Below are positions 16,734 to 25,003 of a DNA stretch of 64,000 nt, one piece after another (position 1 is the first letter of the stretch; every line of letters starts with the position of its first letter). The translations under genes and the position numbers were made by a program. Origin of the DNA: Mycobacterium sp. 852002-51961_SCH5331710 (GTDB lineage: Bacteria; Actinomycetota; Actinomycetes; Mycobacteriales; Mycobacteriaceae); assembly GCF_001665535.1 (NCBI RefSeq), contig NZ_LZSQ01000056.1, forward strand, positions 45,766 to 109,765, read 5' to 3'. The notes below the pieces were generated by a model that was not told where the DNA came from, did no database searches, and was given only the letters and a program-made list of their open reading frames with translations.

Positions 16734-18217
16734 TGGTCGGGCATGCCGATCGTCTTGGCCTCGAGGTACTCCTTGTAGCCCTCTTCGCCGTTGCGGTAGC
16801 CCAGCCCGCTCTGCTTGGTGCCGCCGAACGGGCTGTTGATGCCGAAGTGGCTCTTGCCGTTGATCGTCACGTTGCCGGTGCGCATCCGGCAGGCCACCGC
16901 GAACGCGCGCTCGACGTCACCGCCGCTGACCTCGCCCGATAGACCGTAGATCGTGTTGTTGGCGATCGCGATCGCCTCGTCGTCGGTGTCGTAGGGCGTG
17001 ACCGTCAGCACCGGTCCGAAGATCTCCTCCTGCGCCACTTGTGAATTCGGGTCCACGTCGGCGAGCAGCGTCGGCTGCGTGTAGTAGCCCTTCGGCAGGT
17101 TCTCCGGAATGCCGCCGCCGGTGACCAGTCGCGCCCCCGAGTCGATGCCGCTCTTGATCAGGCCGAGCACCTTCTGGCGTTGGGTCTCGCTGATCTGCGG
17201 CCCCTGCATGTTGCCCGGCGTCCACGGATCGCCGACGGGGAAGCCCTCCATCATCGTCTTGAGGATTTCGATGCCCTCGTCATAGTGGCTGCGCGGCAAC
17301 AGGATCCGGCTCGGCAGGATGCAGGACTGGCCGCTCATCACGCACGCCATCATGGCCGCCATCGACAGCGCGGAGTTGAAATCGGCGTCATCGAGCACGA
17401 TGTGGGCCGATTTGCCGCCGAGTTCCAACAGCGTCTTCTTCACAGTCGCTGCACCCGCGGCCAGGATCGCCCGGCCAGTGGCCGTCGAGCCGGTGAAGGT
17501 GATCATGTCGACGCGCGGATCGGCGGACAGCGCCGCACCGACCTCGTTGGCGTTGGACACCACCACGTTGAACACCCCGGCCGGGATGTCGGTCTCCTCG
17601 GCGACGATGCGGCCGTACTCGCTGCCCGACCAGGGCGTCAGCTGCGCCGGCTTGAGGACGACGGTGTTTCCGGCCATCAGAGCGGGCACGGTCTCGGCGA
17701 CGTTGAGGTAGAACGGCACGTTCCACGGCGTGATGGCGCCGACCACGCCGACCGGCTCGTAGTGGATCTTGCGCCGGGCGGGGCCCAGCGGGGTCTCGTG
17801 CACACCGTTGTCGACCAGGTACTCGAAGTTGCGGCCGTGCTCGGCCCAGTGCTTGACCTCGTCGATCGGGCTCTCGATCTGGCTGCCGGACACCGACACC
17901 GGGCAGCCCACCTCGGTGATCAGGACGCGGCGCAACCGCTCCTTATTGCGCTCGAGGGCCTCGTGCAGCTGGGTCAGGCAGTGGTAGCGGAAGTCGAGGT
18001 CGCGGGACCAGTCGGTCTCGTCGAAGGCTCGGCGGGCGGCGCCGACGGCGCGCGCCATGTCCTCGACCGTGCCGTCGGTGGCCCGGCCCGCGACCTCCTC
18101 GCTGGCCGGATGGATCACGTCGAACGTCGCGCCGCTGGCCGTGCTCTGTAGCTCGCCGTCGATCAGCATCCGCTCGTCGCCGGCCAGCACACCCGTATCG
18201 GTCTCAACCTGAGTCAT
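16730..18217 (-). CDS. NAD(P)-dependent aldehyde dehydrogenase
   Basis: This 495-residue enzyme has the complete aldehyde dehydrogenase pattern: PWNVPFYLN near 164-172, the general base Glu265 in LLELGGKS and the nucleophile Cys299 in SGQSC. It oxidises an aldehyde to a carboxylic acid. In this context it could supply the acid that the class III CoA-transferase upstream in the region activates. The ATG at 18217 sits 6 bases downstream of a conserved regulatory element (18224-18255). The upstream TetR gene ends 58 bases away, so this gene has its own promoter. It is co-translated with the SnoaL-like gene. Confidence 0.94.
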   Translation of the reverse strand: MTQVETDTGVLAGDERMLIDGELQSTASGATFDVIHPASEEVAGRATDGTVEDMARAVGAARRAFDETDWSRDLDFRYHCLTQLHEALERNKERLRRVLITEVGCPVSVSGSQIESPIDEVKHWAEHGRNFEYLVDNGVHETPLGPARRKIHYEPVGVVGAITPWNVPFYLNVAETVPALMAGNTVVLKPAQLTPWSGSEYGRIVAEETDIPAGVFNVVVSNANEVGAALSADPRVDMITFTGSTATGRAILAAGAATVKKTLLELGGKSAHIVLDDADFNSALSMAAMMACVMSGQSCILPSRILLPRSHYDEGIEILKTMMEGFPVGDPWTPGNMQGPQISETQRQKVLGLIKSGIDSGARLVTGGGIPENLPKGYYTQPTLLADVDPNSQVAQEEIFGPVLTVTPYDTDDEAIAIANNTIYGLSGEVSGGDVERAFAVACRMRTGNVTINGKSHFGINSPFGGTKQSGLGYRNGEEGYKEYLEAKTIGMPDQ

Positions 18218-18223
18218 GCGGAC

Positions 18224-18255
18224 AGCTTTACAAATTTTTGCGCAAGTGTCAGCCC
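18224..18255 (-). promoter_or_regulatory. Regulon element A, promoter/operator of aldehyde dehydrogenase
   Basis: The + strand reads AGCTTTACA, 14 bases, TGTCAGCCC. Read on the minus strand, CTGACA and AAAGCT are 17 bases apart like -35 and -10 hexamers, and the ATG of the aldehyde dehydrogenase begins 6 bases after AAAGCT, so the transcript would be leaderless. It is the left-most of eight related elements in the window. Confidence 0.7.
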
Positions 18256-18274
18256 TTCGGCGGAGCCGAAGTAT

Positions 18275-18820
18275 CTAGCCCTGTGGCTTGATGCCAGTCG
18301 CGTGCCGCAACTGCGCGAGGAACTGGTCGTCGTCGTCGCTGCGCACGATGTAGTGCGAGATGGCGACGCGAATTGCGGTGGCCGCCTTGACCGCTGCGTT
18401 CGGGCCACTCAGCAGCTTCTGCAGGCGCGCCCGCATGACGGGGATGATCTTCGTCAACTGCGAGATGACGACCTCGGGCTCGATGTCGACCAGCCGCACA
18501 CCGGAATACGAGTGCTGGTACTCGACGATGAACCGCAGCGCGGCGTCGAGCTTCTCGGCGCCCCGAAGACCGGCCGTGGCCTTGCTGATGCCGTTGTCGA
18601 ACAGGTCGCGCTCGTAGACCCCGAACGCGTCGAGCAGTTCTCCCTTGGAGGCGAACCAGCGGTAGAGCGTGGGCCGGGACACCCCGGCCTGAAGCGCGAC
18701 CTCCGACAGGCTGAGCTTGGTCTGGCCGCTTCGGGCGAGCACCTCCGAGGTCGCGACGAGGATCCGGTGCCGCGTCGAGGTGTCCTCGGGTCCGAGTGCG
18801 TCGCGCAGCGGTTCGTTCAC
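18275..18820 (-). CDS. TetR-family transcriptional regulator (paralogue 1)
   Basis: The 181-residue regulator has a textbook TetR helix-turn-helix: TKLSLSEVALQAGVSRPTLY followed by RWFASKGELLDAF, residues about 35-65. It is closely similar along its whole length to the regulator at 24417-24959: both share SLSEVALQA, SRPTLYRWFASK, DIEPE and YIVRSDDD or YLVRSDDD near the C-terminus. The same ligand class and operator are therefore likely. It lies between an APH-fold kinase gene (21-base gap) and the aldehyde dehydrogenase, with regulon element A just downstream. It is one of two candidates to control the regulon. Confidence 0.92.
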   Translation of the reverse strand: MNEPLRDALGPEDTSTRHRILVATSEVLARSGQTKLSLSEVALQAGVSRPTLYRWFASKGELLDAFGVYERDLFDNGISKATAGLRGAEKLDAALRFIVEYQHSYSGVRLVDIEPEVVISQLTKIIPVMRARLQKLLSGPNAAVKAATAIRVAISHYIVRSDDDDQFLAQLRHATGIKPQG

Positions 18821-18841
18821 GGGGCAAGCGTAGATCGTTCC

Positions 18842-19948
18842 TCACACCGACTTCTGTAGTACGGCGACTGTGTCGAGATCTTGTAGCGCCGCGACCGCCC
18901 GGCGCAGGCCCTCGAGCGCGATGCCCTCGTCCTGCATACCGCCCATGCCTGCGGTGATCAGCGCGGCGACGTAGGCGTAGAGCGCGCCTTGCCGGTACCG
19001 GTCCCAGAGCTCGCCACGGTCGAGTTCGGGTCCGCCGCACGCGGCCAACGCGCGGCGGTAGACGTCGAGCAGCTCACCTTGGTGTGCTTGGCGCTCAGCC
19101 GGCGTCATGCTGGTGACCAGTGTGTATGCCAGCTCGCGATTGGGATGCCCGCGCCGGACGGCTTGCCAGTCCAGCAGCCCGGCCTCGCCGTTGCGGAAGT
19201 AGACGTTGCCCGGATGGGCGTCGCCGTGCATGACCGTGTGCGGTGGCTCGTCGATGAGCCGGGCCACGGCGCGGTAGTTCTCGTCGATGAAGCGTCCGGC
19301 GGCGACGTCGATGTCGGTGCGCTCGGCGATGCGGCGCGCCGACGTCTTGAGTAGGGGGCCGGTGAGCAGCGAGGCGGTGTCACCCGATGCGGTGTAGAGC
19401 CAGTCGGGCACCTGGTTCCAGAAGGTCGCATGCAGTTTCGCGAGAAGTTCGACGATCTTCGCGGCCCGGTCCGCGCCGATCGGGTGCAGGGTGTCGGGGA
19501 ATTCGCACTCGTCGGCGGGCAGATCCTCCAGAACCAGCACGTAGCGACCGGTCACCGAATCGAACGCTGAGCCGTGAAAGGCCGGTAGCCCGGACAGCCG
19601 CGGCGAGAGTTCGCGGTAGAAGCGCGTTTCGGTGGCGCCCAACCGGCCCATCTCGCCCATCAGGCGGGTGGCGACGGTCTCGGCGGCCAGCTTGACGAAC
19701 ACCGTCGGCGGTACGTCGTCGCCGGTGAGGGCGAGGCGGGCGCGCGACGAGGTGCCGGCGTCGCCGCTGAGCACCGACAGCGCGGTCACCTGACGGCCGA
19801 TGATCCGCGACAGGACAGTCGCATCCAGTTCGGACACGGACCGTGGAAGTGACCGGAGACGACCGATTGCGGCGTCGGTGGCGATACGTTGTACCCCGCG
19901 GCCCAGATGTGCGGCCAGGCCGACCACCGGCGCAGCGTGCTTCACCAC
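18842..19948 (-). CDS. APH-fold phosphotransferase (paralogue 1)
   Basis: This 368-residue protein has the aminoglycoside-phosphotransferase kinase fold. The catalytic loop is VMHGDAHPGNVYF, with Asp in HGDAHPGN, and the metal-binding loop is GLLDWQAVRRG. The nucleotide lobe includes VFVKLAAE and VLEDLPADE. In actinobacterial catabolic clusters such kinases usually act on small hydroxylated metabolites or lipid-like substrates, not antibiotics; the substrate here is unknown. It resembles the kinase at 23374-24420 more than the one at 22316-23359. Two GTG codons in a row (19948 and 19945) can start it; the second fits the 5-9-base spacing from the upstream element better. It is divergent from the CoA-transferase. 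Confidence 0.85.
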   Translation of the reverse strand: MVKHAAPVVGLAAHLGRGVQRIATDAAIGRLRSLPRSVSELDATVLSRIIGRQVTALSVLSGDAGTSSRARLALTGDDVPPTVFVKLAAETVATRLMGEMGRLGATETRFYRELSPRLSGLPAFHGSAFDSVTGRYVLVLEDLPADECEFPDTLHPIGADRAAKIVELLAKLHATFWNQVPDWLYTASGDTASLLTGPLLKTSARRIAERTDIDVAAGRFIDENYRAVARLIDEPPHTVMHGDAHPGNVYFRNGEAGLLDWQAVRRGHPNRELAYTLVTSMTPAERQAHQGELLDVYRRALAACGGPELDRGELWDRYRQGALYAYVAALITAGMGGMQDEGIALEGLRRAVAALQDLDTVAVLQKSV

Positions 19949-19950
19949 GC

Positions 19951-19982
19951 CAGTTTACAAATTTGCGGATAAATGTAAAGAA
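19951..19982. promoter_or_regulatory. Regulon element B, between kinase and CoA-transferase
   Basis: CAGTTTACA at 19951-19959, 14 bases, then TGTAAAGAA at 19974-19982. The hexamers TTTACA and TGTAAA form a perfect inverted repeat, making this the most symmetrical copy of the element. It lies between divergent starts at 19948 (kinase, minus) and 19990 (CoA-transferase, plus, 7 bases after the element), so a single site would serve both genes. Confidence 0.75.
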
Positions 19983-19989
19983 GGTGTCG

Positions 19990-21162
19990 ATGGCGGGTCC
20001 GCTCGAGGGTGTGCGTGTGGTCGAACTCGGCGTCTGGGTGGCCGGGCCGGCGGCCGGAGGAATCCTCGCCGACTGGGGCGCCGACGTCGTCAAGATCGAA
20101 CCACCGACCGGCGATCCGGCGCGGTTGTTCGGCAAGATGCTCGGCGTCGAGGGCGACGTGAGCCCGCCGTTCGAGATGGACAACCGCGGCAAGCGCAGCA
20201 TCGTGCTCGACCTGACGATGACCGACGGCCGCGCCACGGTTCGCGAATTGCTCGGCGGCGCAGACGTTTTCCTCACCAACGTGCGGCCGGGCGCGCTGAC
20301 GCGCATGGACTTGGACTTCGCGGCGGTCGCCGCGCACAATCCGCGGCTGGTGTACGGGTTGATCACCGGCTACGGCGAGAGCGGGCCGGACGCCGACCGT
20401 GCGGCCTACGACGTCGCCGCGTTCTGGGCGCGGGCGGGTCTGGCGCACCTGCTTACCCGGCCCGGCCAGACTCCGCCGTTTCAGCGCGGCGGGATGGGCG
20501 ACCACGCCGCGGGCATGACGCTGGCCGCCGCGGTCTGCGCGGCGTTGGTTGCGCGGGTCCGCACAGGGGAGGGCCAGCTGGTCAGCACGTCGCTGTACCG
20601 CCAGGGCGCCTACACGGTCAGCTTCGACCTCAACACCTTTCTGCTGACCGGCAATTCGATCGCGATCGGTCAGCGCGAGACGATGGGCAACCCCTGCATG
20701 AACAACTACGCGGCCGCCGACGGGCGACGCTTCTGGATCGTCGGGCTGGAGGCCGGGCGGCACTGGCCGCCGCTGTGCCGCGCGGTCGGGCGCCCCGAGT
20801 GGTTGACCGACCCGCGCTTCGACAGCCCGCGGGCGCGAGCGGTCAACGCGGTCGAACTCATCGCCGAACTCGACGAGATCTTCGCGTCGAAACCACTCGC
20901 CGAATGGGCGGAGACCTTCGCGGAAGAACCGGAGCTCTTCTGGTCGCCGATCAACTCGCTGGAGGACGTCGTCGCCGACGAGCAGTTCCACGCCGCGGGC
21001 GGAATCGTCTATGTGCCCGACGGAGACGGCGCCGCGCCGATGGTCGCCTCGCCGGCCGACTTCGCAGGCACACCGTGGGAGCCCCGCTCGGTTGCACCGC
21101 GACTGGGGGAGCACACCGAGGAGATCCTGACCGAACTGCAAGACCGCAGCACCTTTACATAA
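19990..21162 (+). CDS. Class III (CaiB/BaiF-type) CoA-transferase
   Basis: The 390-residue enzyme starts PLEGVRVVELGVWVAGPAAG and contains DWGADVVKIEPPTGDPAR, NRGKRSIVLDL near residue 70, and SGPDADRAAYDVAAFWARAG near 130-150, where the family nucleophile Asp is expected (YDVAAFW). Such enzymes move CoA from a donor thioester to a free acid. It probably activates the acid produced in this gene region for beta-oxidation. The ATG at 19990 follows element B by 7 bases with no ribosome site, suggesting a leaderless mRNA. Its last four codons overlap element F. Confidence 0.92.
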   Translation: MAGPLEGVRVVELGVWVAGPAAGGILADWGADVVKIEPPTGDPARLFGKMLGVEGDVSPPFEMDNRGKRSIVLDLTMTDGRATVRELLGGADVFLTNVRPGALTRMDLDFAAVAAHNPRLVYGLITGYGESGPDADRAAYDVAAFWARAGLAHLLTRPGQTPPFQRGGMGDHAAGMTLAAAVCAALVARVRTGEGQLVSTSLYRQGAYTVSFDLNTFLLTGNSIAIGQRETMGNPCMNNYAAADGRRFWIVGLEAGRHWPPLCRAVGRPEWLTDPRFDSPRARAVNAVELIAELDEIFASKPLAEWAETFAEEPELFWSPINSLEDVVADEQFHAAGGIVYVPDGDGAAPMVASPADFAGTPWEPRSVAPRLGEHTEEILTELQDRSTFT

Positions 21163-21182
21163 TCCAATAAAAGTGTCACGCT
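21151..21182 (+). promoter_or_regulatory. Regulon element F, overlapping the end of the CoA-transferase gene
   Basis: ACCTTTACA at 21151-21159, 14 bases, TGTCACGCT at 21174-21182. The left half is coding sequence for the final Thr-Phe-Thr codons of the CoA-transferase, and the stop TAA is inside the spacer. The ATG of the next gene (21192) is 9 bases after the element. This gives the downstream pair its own regulated promoter inside a same-strand gene row. Confidence 0.75.
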
Positions 21183-21191
21183 CTGCTGTCT

Positions 21192-22319
21192 ATGGGATAC
21201 AGCGCTGCAGACGAATCGTTCACCCACCAGCTGCCCCGGCCGTTCGACGAGGTGCACCACCCGGACGCGACGTGGTCGGACCGGTGCTATTTCTTCGCCG
21301 CGTCGCCTACCGGTGATCTGTTGTTGGCGTCGGGATACGGCAACAACCCCAACACCAAGACGGGCATGGGATACGTCAAGGTGACGCTCGCCGACGGCCG
21401 GCATTACGACCTGTTGGCCGCGCGCCCGGTCGACGGTGCGGCGCGGGCCGAGGTCGGCGCTGGGCCCCTGCGGTGGACATGCGTTGAGCCGCTGAAGAAA
21501 TGGCGGCTTGACGTCGAGCCCAATAATTCCGGGATCGCCTGGGAGCTGTACTACGAACCCACCGCACCCATGTGGGAAATGCTTCCGCTGCACGTCACCG
21601 GCGCGGACGGCAGGGTCATCGCGGACATGTACCACATGAAGGAGCCGGGACGATGGTCCGGCTGGGTCGAGATTGAGGGTGAGCGCATCTCGGTCGACGG
21701 CTTCCACGGGGGTCGCGACCGCACGTTCGGCGTACGGGTCGCCGACGAGATCGACTTCTGGCTGTGGCTCGACGCAGGGTTCGAGGACCGGGCGATCGAG
21801 GCCTGGATCTTCGAAACGGCCGACGGGAAGGTGACATACGTGGACGGGGGTATCACCCACAACGACGGCACCCTGTCGAAACGTTTCGTCAAGATCGAGC
21901 ACGACGTCGAGTTCGACGCCGACCGGAAGCGACCCGCCCGAGCGGCGCTCGTCTTCACCGACGAGGACGGCGTCCAGTACCGCGTCACTGCGGACTCTCC
22001 GCATCAGCACGTCAACACCTACTACGGACTGCCGATGTCGAAGTGCAAGTACGAGGACCTGGGCGGCGGGTACTTCATCCACTTCCGCTGGGACAGTAAC
22101 GACCGCGACGAGCTCGTGGAGAACGAAGACAAGGCGATGGCGCTCGACCAGTTGATGCGCTTCGATTTCGACGGCCGAACCGGATGGGGCATCTTCGAAA
22201 TCCTGATGGGCGGTGAGGCTTATCGCCGCTACCCGAACTGGCGTCCGCTGGACATGTCGAAGTTCAAACAGGACCGCAAAGCGGTCGACCGTCCTCCCGC
22301 GTCGGAGGCGCGGGCGTGA
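21192..22319 (+). CDS. Uncharacterised protein, possible lipocalin/AttH-like fold
   Basis: I do not firmly recognise this 375-residue protein. It has no signal peptide or membrane segment and is rich in Trp, Asp and Tyr. Short motifs such as WSDRCYFFAASPTGD near residue 28, GFHGGRDRTFGVR near 170 and NDGTLSKRFVKIEHDVEFD near 220 recall large beta-sheet proteins of the AttH/carotenoid-hydratase kind found beside lipid and terpenoid catabolic genes. That assignment is tentative. It overlaps the following kinase gene by GTGA (22316-22319), so they are made together, and its promoter is regulon element F. A role in handling the hydrophobic substrate is a guess. Confidence 0.6.
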   Translation: MGYSAADESFTHQLPRPFDEVHHPDATWSDRCYFFAASPTGDLLLASGYGNNPNTKTGMGYVKVTLADGRHYDLLAARPVDGAARAEVGAGPLRWTCVEPLKKWRLDVEPNNSGIAWELYYEPTAPMWEMLPLHVTGADGRVIADMYHMKEPGRWSGWVEIEGERISVDGFHGGRDRTFGVRVADEIDFWLWLDAGFEDRAIEAWIFETADGKVTYVDGGITHNDGTLSKRFVKIEHDVEFDADRKRPARAALVFTDEDGVQYRVTADSPHQHVNTYYGLPMSKCKYEDLGGGYFIHFRWDSNDRDELVENEDKAMALDQLMRFDFDGRTGWGIFEILMGGEAYRRYPNWRPLDMSKFKQDRKAVDRPPASEARA

Positions 22320-23359
22320 CCTACGGCACAGAAGTCCGCGGTCGCCTCACCGAGTGGCTGGCGGCGAAACTTCCGCACGCCGAGGCCGTCGCCGTGGAGG
22401 GCCTCGACCGCGTCGAGTTCGGCCACTCAGCAGAAATGTTGGTGCTCACGATCGTCACCCGTGAGGCCCGGCGAGACGTAGTGGTCCGGTTGCGTCCGCG
22501 GCCACCGGCACTGCTCGAACCCTACGATCTGGCCAAGCAGTTCACCGTCCTGAGGGCCTTGGAAGAATCCAAGGTGCGGGTGCCTCGGGCACTGTGGCTG
22601 GAGGACAGCGGCGATGTTCTTGGTCGTCCCTTCTTCGTCATGGAGCGGGTCGCGGGAGCGGTCTACGAGATGGAAGCGCCCGACGCGGATCGTGCAGGGA
22701 TACAACGGATGTGCCAGGACATGGCCGATCAACTCGCCGCCATCCACGCCGCCGATATCGACGCACTGGGCTTGTCGACCCTCGATGCGGGCGACGGTCA
22801 CCTCGACCGCGAGATCGACCACTGGGCCGGTGAGATGGAGCGCGTGAAGCGGGGTCCGCTGCCCGCGCTGGAACGGCTTTTGGCAGAACTCAAAGCATCT
22901 CGCCCGCGACAGTATCCAAAGGTCACGTTGGTGCACGGCGACGCCAAGCCCGGCAACTTCGCTTTCGCTGGCGAGGAGGTGAGCGCGGTGTTCGACTGGG
23001 AACTGACCACGGTCGGTGACCCCTTGACCGACATCGGCTATCTCGAGTTGCTCTGGCGCATGCCGGTCGGCATCCCGGCGCACGAAGCCGCCCCGCCGAT
23101 CGATGAGATCATCGCCCGCTACGAAGCCTCGAGCGGGATCGAGGTCCGGAACCGCGAGTGGTACCGCGCGCTCAATGCGTTCAAGCTTGCGGTGATCAAC
23201 CTCGTCGGCGCGCACCTCTTCGACAGCGGGGTCACCGACGATCAACGATTTCTGTTGAACGCGTACGGAATACCACTCTTCACCCAGATGGGCCTTGCCG
23301 ACCTCGGCGTCACCGACAAGCTCGACGACGGTCCGGTGATGCCGACGAGGAGCGCTTGA
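22316..23359 (+). CDS. APH-fold phosphotransferase (ACAD11 N-domain type)
   Basis: This 347-residue kinase-fold protein has TLVHGDAKPGNFAF (catalytic Asp in HGDAKPGN, near residue 205), VFDWELTTVGDPLTDIGYL with the DxxxxxGDP metal loop, and VVVRLRPRPPALLEPYDLAKQF in the nucleotide lobe (shown in two overlapping parts). This subgroup matches the kinase domain of ACAD11-type proteins, which phosphorylate 4-hydroxyacyl-CoA so that an acyl-CoA dehydrogenase can process it. An acyl-CoA dehydrogenase gene lies in the same regulon at 36398. GTG start overlaps the upstream stop. The stop faces another kinase gene 14 bases away. Confidence 0.85.
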   Translation: MTYGTEVRGRLTEWLAAKLPHAEAVAVEGLDRVEFGHSAEMLVLTIVTREARRDVVVRLRPRPPALLEPYDLAKQFTVLRALEESKVRVPRALWLEDSGDVLGRPFFVMERVAGAVYEMEAPDADRAGIQRMCQDMADQLAAIHAADIDALGLSTLDAGDGHLDREIDHWAGEMERVKRGPLPALERLLAELKASRPRQYPKVTLVHGDAKPGNFAFAGEEVSAVFDWELTTVGDPLTDIGYLELLWRMPVGIPAHEAAPPIDEIIARYEASSGIEVRNREWYRALNAFKLAVINLVGAHLFDSGVTDDQRFLLNAYGIPLFTQMGLADLGVTDKLDDGPVMPTRSA

Positions 23360-23373
23360 ACCCTCGCGTGCGG

Positions 23374-24420
23374 TCAGCCCAGCCGGCTCTCCAGTAGGCC
23401 GACGACGTCGAGGTCCTCGATGGCCTGAGTCGTGCTCACCATCGCGGCCCGGCTCACGTCGATGGGTTGCCACTGCGAACCCATCGCGGCGGTGGAAGCG
23501 GCCGCGATCCAGGAATACACCGAGAACAATCGGTATTGCTCGTGGGCGACGCTCTCCTCGAGTACGACGCCATGGCGGGCCAGGCCGGCCCGATACCGGT
23601 CCAGCAGCCTGCGTTCCTCGGCGCGGCGCGCCTCTATCGGCAGCGAGTTGCACATGAAATACGCGACGTCGCGTACCCCGGGCGCCCGGCCTGCGACCGC
23701 CCAGTCGAAGAAGCCGGTGCGCGTGCCGTCGACGAAGAGGTTGCCGCTGTGGGTGTCGCCGTGGACGAGGGTTCGGTCGCCCTCGGTGAACATCGCGACG
23801 ATGTCCAGCGAGCGCGCCGCGTATAACTCGCCGATGCGGCCGAAGGCCGGAGGCATCTCGTCGGCGAACTGGTCGAGCGCCGAGATGATGAACCGCGCTC
23901 GCTTCGCGGCGATCTCGGCGTTCTGCGGTTTGTTCTGCATCCCCGTCGGGGTGTGCAACCAGCCGAGGTCACGCGATCGAAAACAGGCGTGCAACTCAGC
24001 CAGTTCGTCGACGAGTGAGGCGGCGACATCGACGATGTCGTCGTCCGAGGGAGTGGGGAAGCGGCACCCGGTGACCTGCAGGTCCTCGAGGACCATGATG
24101 AACGAACCGTCGGCCTCGTCGTAGTCGGCGTGCCATACCCGGGGCGTGCGCACCGGCAGATCGCCCCCGACATGTGCGTACAGCCGAGCCTCGGCGACCC
24201 CGAGCCCGATCTGCTTGAGGAACTCCCGCTGTTCGGGAGCGAACGGCTGCAGCTTGACGAAGACAGTGGCGGGTACGTCGGCCGTCGACGACAACGCGAC
24301 CCGAGCGCGGCCGGTGGTACCCGAGTGAGCGTCGAGCACATCGACGGCGCGGACCGGTGCATCGAGCACCTCGCTGAACCAGCCCGCGGTCAGCTCATCT
24401 ACGGAACCGGGGATGGTCAC
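23374..24420 (-). CDS. APH-fold phosphotransferase (paralogue 3)
   Basis: The 348-residue protein has the kinase catalytic loop TLVHGDTHSGNLFVD near residue 225 and GFFDWAVAGRAPGVRDVAYF after it. The N-terminal half (GTTGRARVALSSTADVPAT, VFVKLQPFAPEQREF, VLEDLQVTGCRFPTP) is clearly homologous to the kinase at 18842-19948. The substrate is unknown. Its GTG at 24420 overlaps the TGA of the TetR gene upstream (24417-24420), so regulator and kinase are a coupled pair. A very similar TetR plus kinase pair occurs at 18275-19948, pointing to a duplicated module. Confidence 0.85.
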   Translation of the reverse strand: MTIPGSVDELTAGWFSEVLDAPVRAVDVLDAHSGTTGRARVALSSTADVPATVFVKLQPFAPEQREFLKQIGLGVAEARLYAHVGGDLPVRTPRVWHADYDEADGSFIMVLEDLQVTGCRFPTPSDDDIVDVAASLVDELAELHACFRSRDLGWLHTPTGMQNKPQNAEIAAKRARFIISALDQFADEMPPAFGRIGELYAARSLDIVAMFTEGDRTLVHGDTHSGNLFVDGTRTGFFDWAVAGRAPGVRDVAYFMCNSLPIEARRAEERRLLDRYRAGLARHGVVLEESVAHEQYRLFSVYSWIAAASTAAMGSQWQPIDVSRAAMVSTTQAIEDLDVVGLLESRLG

Positions 24421-24959
24421 CGCTGGTCCTCTGGGGCGAGATGCCTGACCCGCGCCGCGTGGCGCAGTTGCGCGAGGAAGTCGGCGTCGTCGTCGCTGCG
24501 CACCAGATAGTGCGACACCGCGACCCGCACCGCCGTCGCCACGGCCAGGCCGGGATCGGGTCCGGTCGCCAGCCGTTCCAGCCGTTGTCGCATCAACGGG
24601 ATCACGCGGGCGAGCCGCTTGATCACGTGTTCGGGTTCGATGTCGATCATGCGCAGTCCCGGATAGGACTGCTGATAGTCGACGATCACCCGCAGCGCCG
24701 CGTCGAGGCGTTCGCCCGGCGGCACGTCCGCGGTGGCCTCGGCGACGGCGCGTTCGTAGTACTGGCGCTCCCACACCACGAACGCGTCGAGCAGGTCGCG
24801 CTTCGAGGCGAACCAGCGATAGAGCGTGGGCCGCGAAACTTGCGCCTGCAGCGCCACCTCGGAAAGGCTGAGCTTGGTCATGCCGTGCCGGCCGAGCACC
24901 TCCGCGGTCGCGGCGAGAATGCGTTCGCGCGTCGAAGAATCTGCATCGGCTACCGGCAC
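24417..24959 (-). CDS. TetR-family transcriptional regulator (paralogue 2), likely autoregulated
   Basis: The 180-residue TetR has TKLSLSEVALQAQVSRPTLY then RWFASKRDLLDAF, residues about 30-60, and a C-terminal domain close to that of paralogue 1 (18275-18820). I start it at GTG 24959 (PVADADSSTRERIL), because this lies exactly 6 bases after AAAGCT of regulon element C, as expected for a leaderless mRNA; a start at 25010 would run through the element and the promoter of the divergent P450. It is the gene whose own promoter carries the best conserved element, so it is the prime candidate for the regulon's repressor. It is coupled to the kinase at 23374. Confidence 0.9.
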   Translation of the reverse strand: MPVADADSSTRERILAATAEVLGRHGMTKLSLSEVALQAQVSRPTLYRWFASKRDLLDAFVVWERQYYERAVAEATADVPPGERLDAALRVIVDYQQSYPGLRMIDIEPEHVIKRLARVIPLMRQRLERLATGPDPGLAVATAVRVAVSHYLVRSDDDADFLAQLRHAARVRHLAPEDQR

Positions 24960-24965
24960 CGCACT

Positions 24966-24997
24966 AGCTTTACAAACATTTGACGAAGTGTCACGCT
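24966..24997. promoter_or_regulatory. Regulon element C, divergent promoter of TetR and P450
   Basis: AGCTTTACA at 24966-24974, 14 bases, TGTCACGCT at 24989-24997. Read either way, it supplies a -35-like hexamer (TTTACA or GTGACA), 17 bases and a -10-like hexamer (CACGCT or AAAGCT). The P450 GTG (25004) and the TetR GTG (24959) each begin 6 bases beyond the outer hexamer. This symmetry fits two overlapping leaderless promoters and an operator in one. Confidence 0.8.
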
Positions 24998-25003
24998 GAA
25001 TCG

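Noticed and set aside
18842..24420. Antibiotic-resistance aminoglycoside kinases
   Set aside because: All three APH-fold proteins sit in a catabolic regulon and one matches the ACAD11 kinase type; nothing points to drug modification.
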